Shown piece by piece: positions 16,087 to 23,358 of a DNA stretch of 31,729 bases; position 1 is the stretch's first letter, and each line of letters starts with the position of its first letter. The DNA is from CAVLCC01 sp963661535 (GTDB taxonomy: Bacteria > Actinomycetota > Coriobacteriia > Coriobacteriales > CADBOM01). The DNA is taken from positions 1-31,729 of the forward strand of contig CAVLCC010000023.1 of assembly GCA_963661535.1 (NCBI GenBank). Reading direction: 5' to 3'. The notes under the pieces are model-generated. The model did no database searches. It was not told where the DNA came from and was given only the letters and a program-made list of their open reading frames with translations. The position numbers and the translations under genes were made by a program.

Positions 16087-17496
16087 TTAGAGCAGCGATT
16101 TTGCAATATTTTCGGCCGCTTTTTTGCCAGCTCCCATAGCCAAAATAACTGTTGCAGCTCCTGTGACTATATCTCCACCTGCCCAAATGCTCGGATCATC
16201 GGTTTGCCCTGTGTTCTCGTCGGCAATAATATACCCCCATTTATTGAGCTTAATCTTGCCTCCAATTTTTGATGCAAATGGGTTTGCATTGGTGCCTATA
16301 GCCGAGATAGCCACATCGCACTCAATTTCTTCGATTGCGCCTTCTATAGCAACTGGGCGACGCCTTCCAGACTCATCAGGCTCACCCAGTTCCATTTTTT
16401 GAACTTTAACCGCGCAAACACATCCGTTGTCTCCCGCAACAAATTCTACTGGAGAAACCAAAGGCATAACTTCAACGCCCTCAGCTTTTGCATGATGAAG
16501 CTCTGCTAGGCGAGCAGGCATCTCTGCTTCAGTTCTGCGATAAGCTATGATTGCACGCTGCGCTCCTAGTCGTTTTGCTGTTCTAACTGCGTCCATTGCA
16601 ACGTTTCCTCCGCCAAACACAACAACGTTTTTGCCGCGTTTTGTTGGCGTATCATACTCTGGAAACTTGTTTGCTCGCATCAAATTAACGCGCGTTAAAT
16701 ACTCATTTGCAAAAAACACATTAGGCAAATTTTCTCCAGGAATATTTAGAAGCTTAGGAAGTCCTGCGCCGGTAGCTATATAGATTGCATCAAATCCAGC
16801 TGCAAAGAGCTCATCAGAATTTGTAATATTTCCAACCACTGAGTTGTATTCAAATTTAACGCCAAGTTCTTCTAAGCCATCTATTTCGCGCTTAACAACT
16901 TCTTTGGGGAGCCTAAACTCAGGTATTCCATATACCAATACGCCTCCGCCTGCAAATAAAGCCTCAAATACAGTTACATCAAAGCCTTTGCGGGCAAGTT
17001 CTCCTGCGCAAGTTATGCCAGAAGGACCCGAGCCAATAATTGCAACCTTTTTTCCATTTTTGGGAGCAAGAGCAGGTTTAGACGCTAGCTCAGGGCGGTC
17101 TCCTAAGAAACGCTCGAGTTGACCTATCGCCACAGGTTCACTCTTTTTGCCTCTAACGCATTTGCTTTCACATTGGTTTTCTTGAGGACAAACCCTGCCG
17201 CAAATTGCGGGCAGCATCGATTCTTCTCTAATAATATCTAGAGCCGCGCCGTAATTTTTTTCTCTAATTTGCTCAATAAACTTAGGAATGTTTATATTTA
17301 CAGGACACCCCTCAGCACACACGGGATCCTTGCAGTTCAAGCAATGTTGCGCTTCTGCTAGAGCCATCTGCTCGCTAAATCCTTTATCAACAGGCCTAAA
17401 GTCACAAACACGCAACTCGACTGGCTCCTCGTTGTCCGGCGTTCTAGGAGACTTCATATCTGGTTTCCACTTTTTGTCTACTTGTGGCATTGGCAT
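16087..17496 (-). CDS. nfnB: NfnB-type NAD(P)H/ferredoxin oxidoreductase large subunit (GltD family)
   Basis: Cytoplasmic FAD and Fe-S flavoprotein of 469 residues, in the family often labelled glutamate synthase small subunit. Two [4Fe-4S] sets are visible: C52-x2-C55-x4-C60-x3-C64 (CLNCKDPVCAEGC) and C99-x3-C103-x5-C109-x3-C113 (CGRVCPQENQCESKC). The FAD site is GSGPSG at 155-160, and a second nucleotide fold is FGGGNVAMDAVRTAKRLG near 295. No glutamate synthase large subunit is nearby. Instead the gene overlaps nfnA by 19 bases, the arrangement of NfnAB or sulfide dehydrogenase SudAB pairs. I therefore infer electron exchange between NADH, NADPH and ferredoxin rather than glutamate synthesis. 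Bifurcation itself cannot be read from sequence. Confidence 0.82.
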   Translation of the reverse strand: MPMPQVDKKWKPDMKSPRTPDNEEPVELRVCDFRPVDKGFSEQMALAEAQHCLNCKDPVCAEGCPVNINIPKFIEQIREKNYGAALDIIREESMLPAICGRVCPQENQCESKCVRGKKSEPVAIGQLERFLGDRPELASKPALAPKNGKKVAIIGSGPSGITCAGELARKGFDVTVFEALFAGGGVLVYGIPEFRLPKEVVKREIDGLEELGVKFEYNSVVGNITNSDELFAAGFDAIYIATGAGLPKLLNIPGENLPNVFFANEYLTRVNLMRANKFPEYDTPTKRGKNVVVFGGGNVAMDAVRTAKRLGAQRAIIAYRRTEAEMPARLAELHHAKAEGVEVMPLVSPVEFVAGDNGCVCAVKVQKMELGEPDESGRRRPVAIEGAIEEIECDVAISAIGTNANPFASKIGGKIKLNKWGYIIADENTGQTDDPSIWAGGDIVTGAATVILAMGAGKKAAENIAKSLL

Positions 17497-18320
17497 GTCT
17501 CCTTCTTGTATGTATCTAGGGCTAGTCCTTCTTCTTCACGATATGCAGCTTGTCGAGCGCTAAGATCATTCCAGTCTACTTTTGTGGCATCAAAGTCTGG
17601 ACCATCAACGCAAGCAAATTTTGTTTGTCCATCTACCTCAACTCTGCAACATCCGCACATTCCAGTTCCATCAACCATAATTGGATTTAGAGAAGCAATA
17701 ATTGGTGTGTTGTATTTTTGCGCGGTAAGCGCAGAGAATTTCATCATTGGAACAGGTCCTACGCAAAATGCTTGTGTTATTGCCTTGGATTGCAACAAAC
17801 GTTCTAGGGGAGCAGTCACAACGCCTTTTTCGCCATATGAGCCGTCGTCTGTTGTGATATGAATGTGGTCATCATCTAGTAGCTCTCTAAATTGATCTTC
17901 TAGCAAAAGCAAGTCTTTTGTTCTTGCACCCATAATTGCGTGAACTTCTAGACCGGTATCTACAAGATGCTTAGCAACAGGAAAAGCAATTGCTAGACCA
18001 ACGCCGCCTCCAATAACCGCACATGACCCGCCGCTCAATTCTGTGGGGTTGCCTAGAGGACCTGTTAGATCTTCAATATAATCGCCCACATTATAGGTCG
18101 CTAGCATTTCTGTGGTTTTTCCAATGGTCATAAAGATAAATTCTATCCAGCCATCTTTTGCATCCCAACCTGCAAGTGTAAAAGGAACGCGCTCTGCAGT
18201 TTGATTGGCTCTAACCATTAAAAACTGGCCAGCATGAGCATGACTGGCAATATTTGGCGCATCGACTCTAAATTTAAAGACCTTTTCAGAGAAGCGTACC
18301 TTCTCCAAAATTTTATACAT
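17478..18320 (-). CDS. nfnA: NfnA-type ferredoxin-NADP reductase-like subunit
   Basis: 280-residue partner of the downstream flavoprotein. The ferredoxin-reductase fold has an FAD motif RVPFTLAG at 44-51, an NAD(P) site AVIGGGVGLAIAFP at 101-114, and a C-terminal [2Fe-2S] loop D217-GTGM-C222-G-C224-C225 with C237 (FACVDGPDFD). This is the loop of NfnA/SudB and the related PyrK family. PyrK is unlikely because no pyrD is adjacent and the partner is a GltD-like protein. A strong GGGGAGGT ribosome binding site lies before ATG 18320. The tail ends TCQCHK, adding two cysteines of unknown role. It is the first gene of the nfnA-nfnB unit. Confidence 0.85.
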   Translation of the reverse strand: MYKILEKVRFSEKVFKFRVDAPNIASHAHAGQFLMVRANQTAERVPFTLAGWDAKDGWIEFIFMTIGKTTEMLATYNVGDYIEDLTGPLGNPTELSGGSCAVIGGGVGLAIAFPVAKHLVDTGLEVHAIMGARTKDLLLLEDQFRELLDDDHIHITTDDGSYGEKGVVTAPLERLLQSKAITQAFCVGPVPMMKFSALTAQKYNTPIIASLNPIMVDGTGMCGCCRVEVDGQTKFACVDGPDFDATKVDWNDLSARQAAYREEEGLALDTYKKETCQCHK

Positions 18321-18367
18321 CTAATGACCTCCCCATGTTTTAAAACACATAAACCTTATATAAATAA

Positions 18368-18432
18368 TAATGTTCAATACATGCGCTAGATGGTTGTGTT
18401 CGCCAAGTGCCTAGCAGCTGTATTGAACATTA
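18368..18432. repeat. Inverted repeat with 14-bp perfect arms
   Basis: TAATGTTCAATACA (18368-18381) pairs perfectly with TGTATTGAACATTA (18419-18432). After a 3x3 internal loop, GCTAG pairs again with CTAGC, leaving a loop of about 21 bases. It lies 48 bases upstream of nfnA and 130 bases past the stop of the DUF308 gene, both read leftward. On the minus strand the stem is followed by TTATTTATATAAGG, which is T-rich but broken. It could end the DUF308 transcript, be a regulator site for nfnAB, or be a mobile-repeat relic. Confidence 0.75.
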
Positions 18433-18561
18433 GATGTGTTAGTTTGTAAGTTCGTGCGCACAAGCTAGCGAGTTAGTTTGTTTTGATAATAAAAAACTCG
18501 AAATTTCCAAGTGTTATAAAAAGCTCAAACTTGTGCAAGAAAAAGCAAGTTACTATTTTGC

Positions 18562-19113
18562 TTATCTATTATCGTTTAGAGTCTGCTTTGCCTCTTCAAC
18601 ACGGTCGCCAAATGCTATGGCAAAGATTAGGCTAAATATACCATTTATAAGCATTACAATTCCAGCCATAACCATGGTAAAGCTAAAGGGCAAAAACATT
18701 AAAGCAACGCCACAAATTATCAATAGAATTGAAGCGATAACAATCACAATTCCACCAGCAACTTTGGTGCGTGTGCAAATAATGCCATCACTAAAGCCTT
18801 TGGCTCCATCTGCAACTACAAATAGACCCGCTAAAATTGTTAGTAAATCTAAAATAATATCTGGTCTAATAATGCAAAGTAATCCTAAGAAAAATATAAC
18901 CAAACCACCAACAAAAGACGAAGATTTATCATTGGTTTGGCTAAAGCTCATCACCATTTTTATGATGCCACCAATTAAAACCATTGTGCCTATAAAGTAG
19001 CATAATGTAACTCCTGTGATTACAGGCGCAAGCAAAAATAAAATTCCTAAAACGATAGATATAATTCCACTTGCAATAACATTGCCCTTAAGGCGACTAA
19101 ACGCATTTCCCAT
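18562..19113 (-). CDS. DUF308/HdeD-family membrane protein
   Basis: 183 residues, almost entirely hydrophobic, with about six membrane helices arranged as three similar helical pairs (IISIVLGILFLLAPVITG, GGLVIFFLGLLCIIRPDIIL, VIASILLIICGVALMFLPFS). This repeated 'GIxxIxLGIxxLxxP' pattern is that of the DUF308/HdeD family. Its E. coli member is linked to acid resistance, but the molecular role is unknown, so I give no function. AGGAG lies 9 bases before ATG 19113. Charged residues cluster at both ends (RLKGN, GDRVEEAKQTLNDNR). It stands alone, divergent from the riboflavin operon. Confidence 0.85.
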   Translation of the reverse strand: MGNAFSRLKGNVIASGIISIVLGILFLLAPVITGVTLCYFIGTMVLIGGIIKMVMSFSQTNDKSSSFVGGLVIFFLGLLCIIRPDIILDLLTILAGLFVVADGAKGFSDGIICTRTKVAGGIVIVIASILLIICGVALMFLPFSFTMVMAGIVMLINGIFSLIFAIAFGDRVEEAKQTLNDNR

Positions 19114-19373
19114 CTTTTTACTTCTCCTTGTTTATCAGAATTTTTAATGGCTAACTTCTTGCTTTTTTCTATAAAGCTTCAAAGACGGTTTTAATTTTAA
19201 CAATTTATTAAGAGATTTATCGGAGACTTTTGCTATAAATTAATCTGTCTATTTACACAAAATCAGACGCACAATCCTCCATGTTAATTGTACCATTGCA
19301 TACTGTTGAGGATCTAAAGTTAAAACTCAACTACTTTTATAAACTTTTTTGTTGCCTGTCACACATAATCTGG

Positions 19374-19403
19374 TTGACAAATACTCACATAACGCAATAC
19401 TAT
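19374..19403 (+). promoter_or_regulatory. Riboflavin operon promoter
   Basis: A perfect TTGACA (19374-19379), an 18-base spacer, and TACTAT (19398-19403, four of six to TATAAT). The predicted start near 19410 falls just before the first base of riboswitch stem P1, which supports the assignment. The 260 bases between this box and the DUF308 start hold no gene I can support. Confidence 0.78.
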
Positions 19404-19411
19404 TGCGGTAA

Positions 19412-19527
19412 TGGTTTTCGGGGCAGGGTGAAATTCCCTACCGGCGGTATAGCCCGCGAGCTTTTGTAAAAAAGTTGATTTGGTTAAATTCCAAAGCCGA
19501 CAGTAAAGTCTGGATGAAAGAAAATCA
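19412..19527 (+). promoter_or_regulatory. FMN riboswitch (RFN element)
   Basis: The conserved RFN blocks are all present: GGGGCAGGGTGAAATTCCC, then ACCGGCGGT and AGCCCGCGA, then AAGCCGACAGTAAAGTC and TGGATGAAAGAA. Stem P1 can form 8 bp between 19412-19419 and 19520-19527. The ligand, FMN, is the end product of the operon, so this is feedback control. The switch is readable: TTTTCGGGGC at 19415-19424 is the exact complement of GCCCCGAAAA at 19552-19561, the 5' arm of the downstream terminator. With FMN bound, P1 holds the first segment and the terminator forms; without FMN the two segments pair and transcription continues. Confidence 0.97.
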
Positions 19528-19551
19528 AAAAAACTTTATCTTTTATATTTT

Positions 19552-19588
19552 GCCCCGAAAACATGTGTGTCTTTGGGGCTATTTTTTT
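19552..19588 (+). terminator. Riboswitch-controlled intrinsic terminator
   Basis: GCCCC (19552-19556) pairs with GGGGC (19575-19579). The stem extends inward by G-U, A-U and A-U pairs, one mismatch and three more pairs to a TGTG loop. It is followed by A and seven T at 19582-19588. It lies 12 bases before the ribD start and is the expression platform of the FMN riboswitch. Confidence 0.92.
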
Positions 19589-19599
19589 GAGGTTTTTTT

Positions 19600-20811
19600 A
19601 TGTGTGAGATAAGTGAGCAGCAAAGTGATATAAAAGATGGGTATGCACAAAACTCTGCGGTATCTTTGGATGCGCAGGCGCAAGAGCAAATGAATGCCGA
19701 CGAGCAATATATGATGCGTGCTCTAGAGCTAGCAAAAAAGGGTGCGGGTTTTGTTAATCCAAATCCTATGGTTGGTGCAGTTGTTGTTAAAGATGGTCGC
19801 ATTATAGGCGAAGGCTTTCATAAAAAATTTGGAGAACTGCATGCCGAGAGATGCGCGCTGGCAAATTGTTCGCAAGATCCAGCTGGAGCCACTGTATATG
19901 TGACCTTAGAGCCATGCTGTCATTATGGAAAAACTCCGCCATGCACACAAGCTTTAATTGATGCTAAAGTCAAACGTGTGGTTGTGGGTTCACTCGATCC
20001 TAATCCTTTAGTTGCGGGCAAGGGGCTAACCATGCTGCAAGAGCAAGGCATTGAGGTTACAACAAATGTGCTAGAAGAACAGGCTTTGGCTCTAAATAGA
20101 CCATTCTTTCACTTTATAACCACCAAAAAGCCTCTTGTTATTTTGAAATATGCTATGACTCTGGATGGAAAAATAGCTACCAAAACAGGCAACTCCCGCT
20201 GGATTTCGGGCGAAGAAGCACGCATAAATACCCATCGTGACCGTGGAAAATATGCTGCAATTATGGTTGGCAGCACTACAGTTCTAAAAGATAATCCACG
20301 TCTTACATGCAGAATTGATGGGGGACACAATCCACTGCGTATTGTTGTTGATGGAAGTCTAAAGATACCTCTTGAGTGCAATTTGGTTCAAACTGCAAAA
20401 GATGTAGATACTCTAATTGCAACTTATGAAATTGATACAAAGCGCATAGAACCATATATAAAAGCAGGCTGCGAGGTGTTGACCATTCCCACACAGCGGG
20501 GTCGTAACAGCACAAGCATGCACATAGACCTTGCTTTGCTAATTGATGAGCTTGGAAAGATGAACATCGACAGCGTCTTAATAGAAGCAGGTCCGTCTTT
20601 GGCTTCAGCTGCGCTCGATGCTCGTATCGTTGATAGGATACAGGCATACATCTCTCCAAAAATATTTGGAGGTGTGGAGGCACCTTGTGCAGTTGGAGGC
20701 GAAGGAATTGATATACCATCGCAGTGTATCCATATTACCAATAGGCAAATTAGCACATTTGGGCAAGATATTCTTATAGAGGGTGAGGTGGAATATTGTT
20801 TAGCGGAATAG
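19600..20811 (+). CDS. ribD: Bifunctional riboflavin deaminase/reductase
   Basis: Carries out the second and third steps of the pyrimidine branch: deamination of the diaminopyrimidine product of GTP cyclohydrolase II, then side-chain reduction. The N-terminal deaminase (about residues 36-180) has the zinc ligands H81 (HAE) and C106/C115 (PCCHYGKTPPC). The C-terminal RibD reductase (about 185-403) begins with ILKYAMTLDGKIAT and includes SRWISG and MVGSTTVLKDNPRLT. At 403 residues it is longer than usual because of a polar 35-residue N-terminal extension. ATG 19600 has GAGG seven bases upstream, whereas the internal Met at residue 31 has no better site. The stop overlaps the ribE start by 16 bases. 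Confidence 0.96.
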   Translation: MCEISEQQSDIKDGYAQNSAVSLDAQAQEQMNADEQYMMRALELAKKGAGFVNPNPMVGAVVVKDGRIIGEGFHKKFGELHAERCALANCSQDPAGATVYVTLEPCCHYGKTPPCTQALIDAKVKRVVVGSLDPNPLVAGKGLTMLQEQGIEVTTNVLEEQALALNRPFFHFITTKKPLVILKYAMTLDGKIATKTGNSRWISGEEARINTHRDRGKYAAIMVGSTTVLKDNPRLTCRIDGGHNPLRIVVDGSLKIPLECNLVQTAKDVDTLIATYEIDTKRIEPYIKAGCEVLTIPTQRGRNSTSMHIDLALLIDELGKMNIDSVLIEAGPSLASAALDARIVDRIQAYISPKIFGGVEAPCAVGGEGIDIPSQCIHITNRQISTFGQDILIEGEVEYCLAE

Positions 20812-21494
20812 TAGAAGAAGTTGGCAAAATAAAGACAATCAAAAAGCAAGAACAAAGCGCTATTTTAGAAATAGAGGGTGCAAATCAAAACTCTGTGATT
20901 TTTGATGATCTAAAGCTTGGCGACAGCGTTGCTGTAAATGGGGTTTGTCTAACGGTAACCTCAATTAATGACCACAGATTTTTGGCTGATGTGATGCACG
21001 AAACACTTGACAGATCTTCTTTGGGGGGTCTAAAGAGCGAAAGCCTCGTTAATCTCGAACGCGCAATGCCAGTATATGGACGCTTTGGCGGACACATTGT
21101 TTCAGGTCATATTGATGGCACTGGGCAAATTGAGCAAATCAAACGCGACTCAAATGCAGTGTGGTATAAAATTTCTGCAAACACCGCGATTTTGCGCTAC
21201 GTAGTTGAAAAAGGCTCCATCGCAGTTGATGGGATTAGCTTGACTGTGGCTAAAGTGAGTGCAGATTCCTTTTATGTTTCAGTTATTCCACACACACTAG
21301 ATATTACAATTTTGGGAAGCAAGAAGGTAGGCTCTGTTGTAAACCTCGAAAATGACATTATTGCAAAATATGTTGAAAAGCTGATGCAACCTAAAGACGA
21401 GAACTCATCTAGTTTACTTAGCTCACTCAACTCATCTAGTTCAACCAACCCACCAATTACGGCAAAATTTTTGGCAGAAAATGGCTTTTTATAA
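20796..21494 (+). CDS. ribE: Riboflavin synthase alpha subunit
   Basis: Dismutates two 6,7-dimethyl-8-ribityllumazine molecules into riboflavin. The start is TTG 20796, fixed by the invariant N-terminus MFSGIVEEVG and a GAGGTGG site upstream inside ribD. There are two lumazine-binding barrels, at about residues 1-97 (GVCLTVTSI, HIVSGHIDGTG) and 98-195 (GSIAVDGISLTVAKV, VSVIPHTLDIT). A Ser/Asn-rich linker (SSSLLSSLNSSSST) precedes the terminal helix ITAKFLAENGFL and makes the protein about 20 residues longer than average. Overlap with ribD implies translational coupling; ribBA follows 20 bases later. Confidence 0.96.
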   Translation: MFSGIVEEVGKIKTIKKQEQSAILEIEGANQNSVIFDDLKLGDSVAVNGVCLTVTSINDHRFLADVMHETLDRSSLGGLKSESLVNLERAMPVYGRFGGHIVSGHIDGTGQIEQIKRDSNAVWYKISANTAILRYVVEKGSIAVDGISLTVAKVSADSFYVSVIPHTLDITILGSKKVGSVVNLENDIIAKYVEKLMQPKDENSSSLLSSLNSSSSTNPPITAKFLAENGFL

Positions 21495-21514
21495 AAGGAG
21501 TAGGCAACTAAAAA

Positions 21515-22720
21515 ATGACAAAAGATAAATTTGACACTATAGATGATGCGCTAGAAGCACTAAAAAATGGCGAATGCATACTTTGCACAGATGACCCCGA
21601 TAGAGAAAATGAGGGCGATTTAATTTGTGCGGCGCAGTTTGCCACCACAGAAAATGTTAATTTTATGGCTGAATATGGGCGAGGTCTCATATGTATGCCA
21701 ATGAGCTTGGAATATATAAAAAAGCTCGCACTCCCTCAAATGGTAGAGGATAATACAGACAATCACGAAACTGCATTTACGGTATCTATAGATCATGTGG
21801 ATACAACAACTGGAATTTCGGCGGAAGAGCGCGGCTATACTGCCAGAAAATGTGTTGACAAGGATGCAAAGCCCCAAGACTTTAGAAGGCCAGGCCACAT
21901 GTTTCCTCTGCTTGCAAAACCAACTGGAGTTTTTGAGAGATGCGGTCATACCGAGGCAACGGTAGATTTGTGCAGGCTAGCTGGACTTCATGAGTGTGGG
22001 CTATGCTGCGAGGTTATGCGTCAAGATGGAACTATGATGCGAAAAACCGAACTTTTGGAAATGGCGCAAAATTTTAACTTAAAGATAATAAACATCCAAG
22101 ATTTGCTGCACTATCGCAAAGTTCACGATGAACTTGTGCACCAAGTTGGGCGTGCAAAGATGCCCACGCGACATGGGGATTTTATAGCGCTCGGCTTTGT
22201 GAATAAGCTCAATGGAGAGCACCATGTTGCGCTTGTTAAAGGTGACATAGGAAATGGCGAAGACGTTTTGGTAAGAGTTCACTCTGAATGTCTTACAGGG
22301 GACGCATTTGGTTCTCTTAGATGTGATTGTGGAGATCAGCTAGAGGCGGCTATGAAACAAATTAATGCCGAAGGTCGCGGTATTTTGCTTTATATGAGAC
22401 AAGAGGGGAGAGGTATTGGACTAATTAACAAGCTTAGGGCTTATGAGCTACAAGATGGCGGGCTAGATACAGTGGATGCAAATATTGCACTCGGCTTTGA
22501 GAGTGACCAGCGCCAATATTATATTGGAGCTCAAATTTTGCGTGAACTCGGCGTGAAGTCGATGCGACTTTTAACCAACAATCCAGACAAGGTATACCAG
22601 CTAAAAGATTTTGGCATAGATATAACCAAGCGTGTTCCAATAGAAATAAAGCCCACTGAGTCTGACATGTTCTATCTAAAAACAAAACAAGAAAAGATGG
22701 GACATATTTTGGATCTTTAG
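21515..22720 (+). CDS. ribBA: Fused DHBP synthase / GTP cyclohydrolase II
   Basis: Supplies both precursors of lumazine. Residues about 5-200 are 3,4-dihydroxy-2-butanone-4-phosphate synthase (DDPDRENEGDL acidic loop, RPGHMFPLLAK, GHTEATVDL). Residues about 207-401 are GTP cyclohydrolase II with the zinc cysteines in SECLTGDAFGSLRCDCG and the RQEGRGIGL motif. Both halves carry their active-site residues, so both are probably active. The 401-residue length is normal. AAAAGGAG precedes ATG 21515. The fusion order RibB then RibA is the usual one. Confidence 0.97.
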   Translation: MTKDKFDTIDDALEALKNGECILCTDDPDRENEGDLICAAQFATTENVNFMAEYGRGLICMPMSLEYIKKLALPQMVEDNTDNHETAFTVSIDHVDTTTGISAEERGYTARKCVDKDAKPQDFRRPGHMFPLLAKPTGVFERCGHTEATVDLCRLAGLHECGLCCEVMRQDGTMMRKTELLEMAQNFNLKIINIQDLLHYRKVHDELVHQVGRAKMPTRHGDFIALGFVNKLNGEHHVALVKGDIGNGEDVLVRVHSECLTGDAFGSLRCDCGDQLEAAMKQINAEGRGILLYMRQEGRGIGLINKLRAYELQDGGLDTVDANIALGFESDQRQYYIGAQILRELGVKSMRLLTNNPDKVYQLKDFGIDITKRVPIEIKPTESDMFYLKTKQEKMGHILDL

Positions 22721-22796
22721 TTGGTTTTAAGCGTGCCGTCAAAAAAGGGCGGCAAATATAAATACTAAATAAACAAACAAATAAGGAGTAAAAAAG

Positions 22797-23258
22797 ATGA
22801 AAACACTAGAGGGAAAACTTGTTGGAGAAAATATTAAGATAGCAATTGTGGCAGCTAGGTTTAATGAGTTTATTGTTTCAAAGCTTATAAGCGGAGCTCA
22901 AGATGGTCTTAAGCGACGCGGAGTTAAAGATGAAGACATCGAGCTTGCTTGGGTTCCAGGTGCGTTTGAAATTCCACTGATTGCAAAAAAAATGGCAGAT
23001 AGCGGCAAATATGATGCAGTGATTTGTTTGGGAGCAGTTATAAGAGGGGCTACTCCTCATTTTGATTATGTTGCTTCTGAGGTTTCAAAGGGGATTGCTG
23101 CAACTGCGCTAGAAAGTGGTATTCCTGTTATGTTTGGAGTTCTTACTACAGATAGCATTGAGCAGGCAATTGAGCGTGCTGGCACAAAGGCAGGCAACAA
23201 GGGTGCCGAGTGTGCAGAGGGTGCAATTGAGATGATTAACTTGATAAGGCAAATTTAG
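22797..23258 (+). CDS. ribH: 6,7-dimethyl-8-ribityllumazine synthase
   Basis: Condenses the pyrimidine with the four-carbon phosphate and forms an icosahedral or pentameric shell. The 153-residue length is typical. Conserved elements are ARFNEFIVSKL near the N-terminus, WVPGAFEIPL, GAVIRGATPHFDYV with the catalytic His, and FGVLTTDSIEQAIERAG. AAGGAG lies before ATG 22797. The 76-base gap after ribBA has a small GCCG/CGGC hairpin but no terminator. It is the last gene of the rib operon and converges with the metX-metW fusion. Confidence 0.97.
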   Translation: MKTLEGKLVGENIKIAIVAARFNEFIVSKLISGAQDGLKRRGVKDEDIELAWVPGAFEIPLIAKKMADSGKYDAVICLGAVIRGATPHFDYVASEVSKGIAATALESGIPVMFGVLTTDSIEQAIERAGTKAGNKGAECAEGAIEMINLIRQI

Positions 23259-23264
23259 AAAAGT

Positions 23265-23355
23265 TGTTTTGGTTGCGCATGAAAGCACGTTTAGCCACGC
23301 TCAAAGCAAGCTTTAGTAGCGCTTCAAGTGCCGCGCACAATCGCGCCTCAAAACA
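23265..23355. repeat. Imperfect inverted repeat between convergent genes
   Basis: TGTTTTG (23265-23271) with GCGC (23275-23278) faces GCGC (23343-23346) with CAAAACA (23349-23355), a broken long-range stem filling the ribH/metX convergent gap. On the minus strand the stem is followed by ACTTTTCTAAATTT, so it may end the metX-metW transcript. There is no clear U-tract for ribH. Confidence 0.45.
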
Positions 23356-23358
23356 TCT

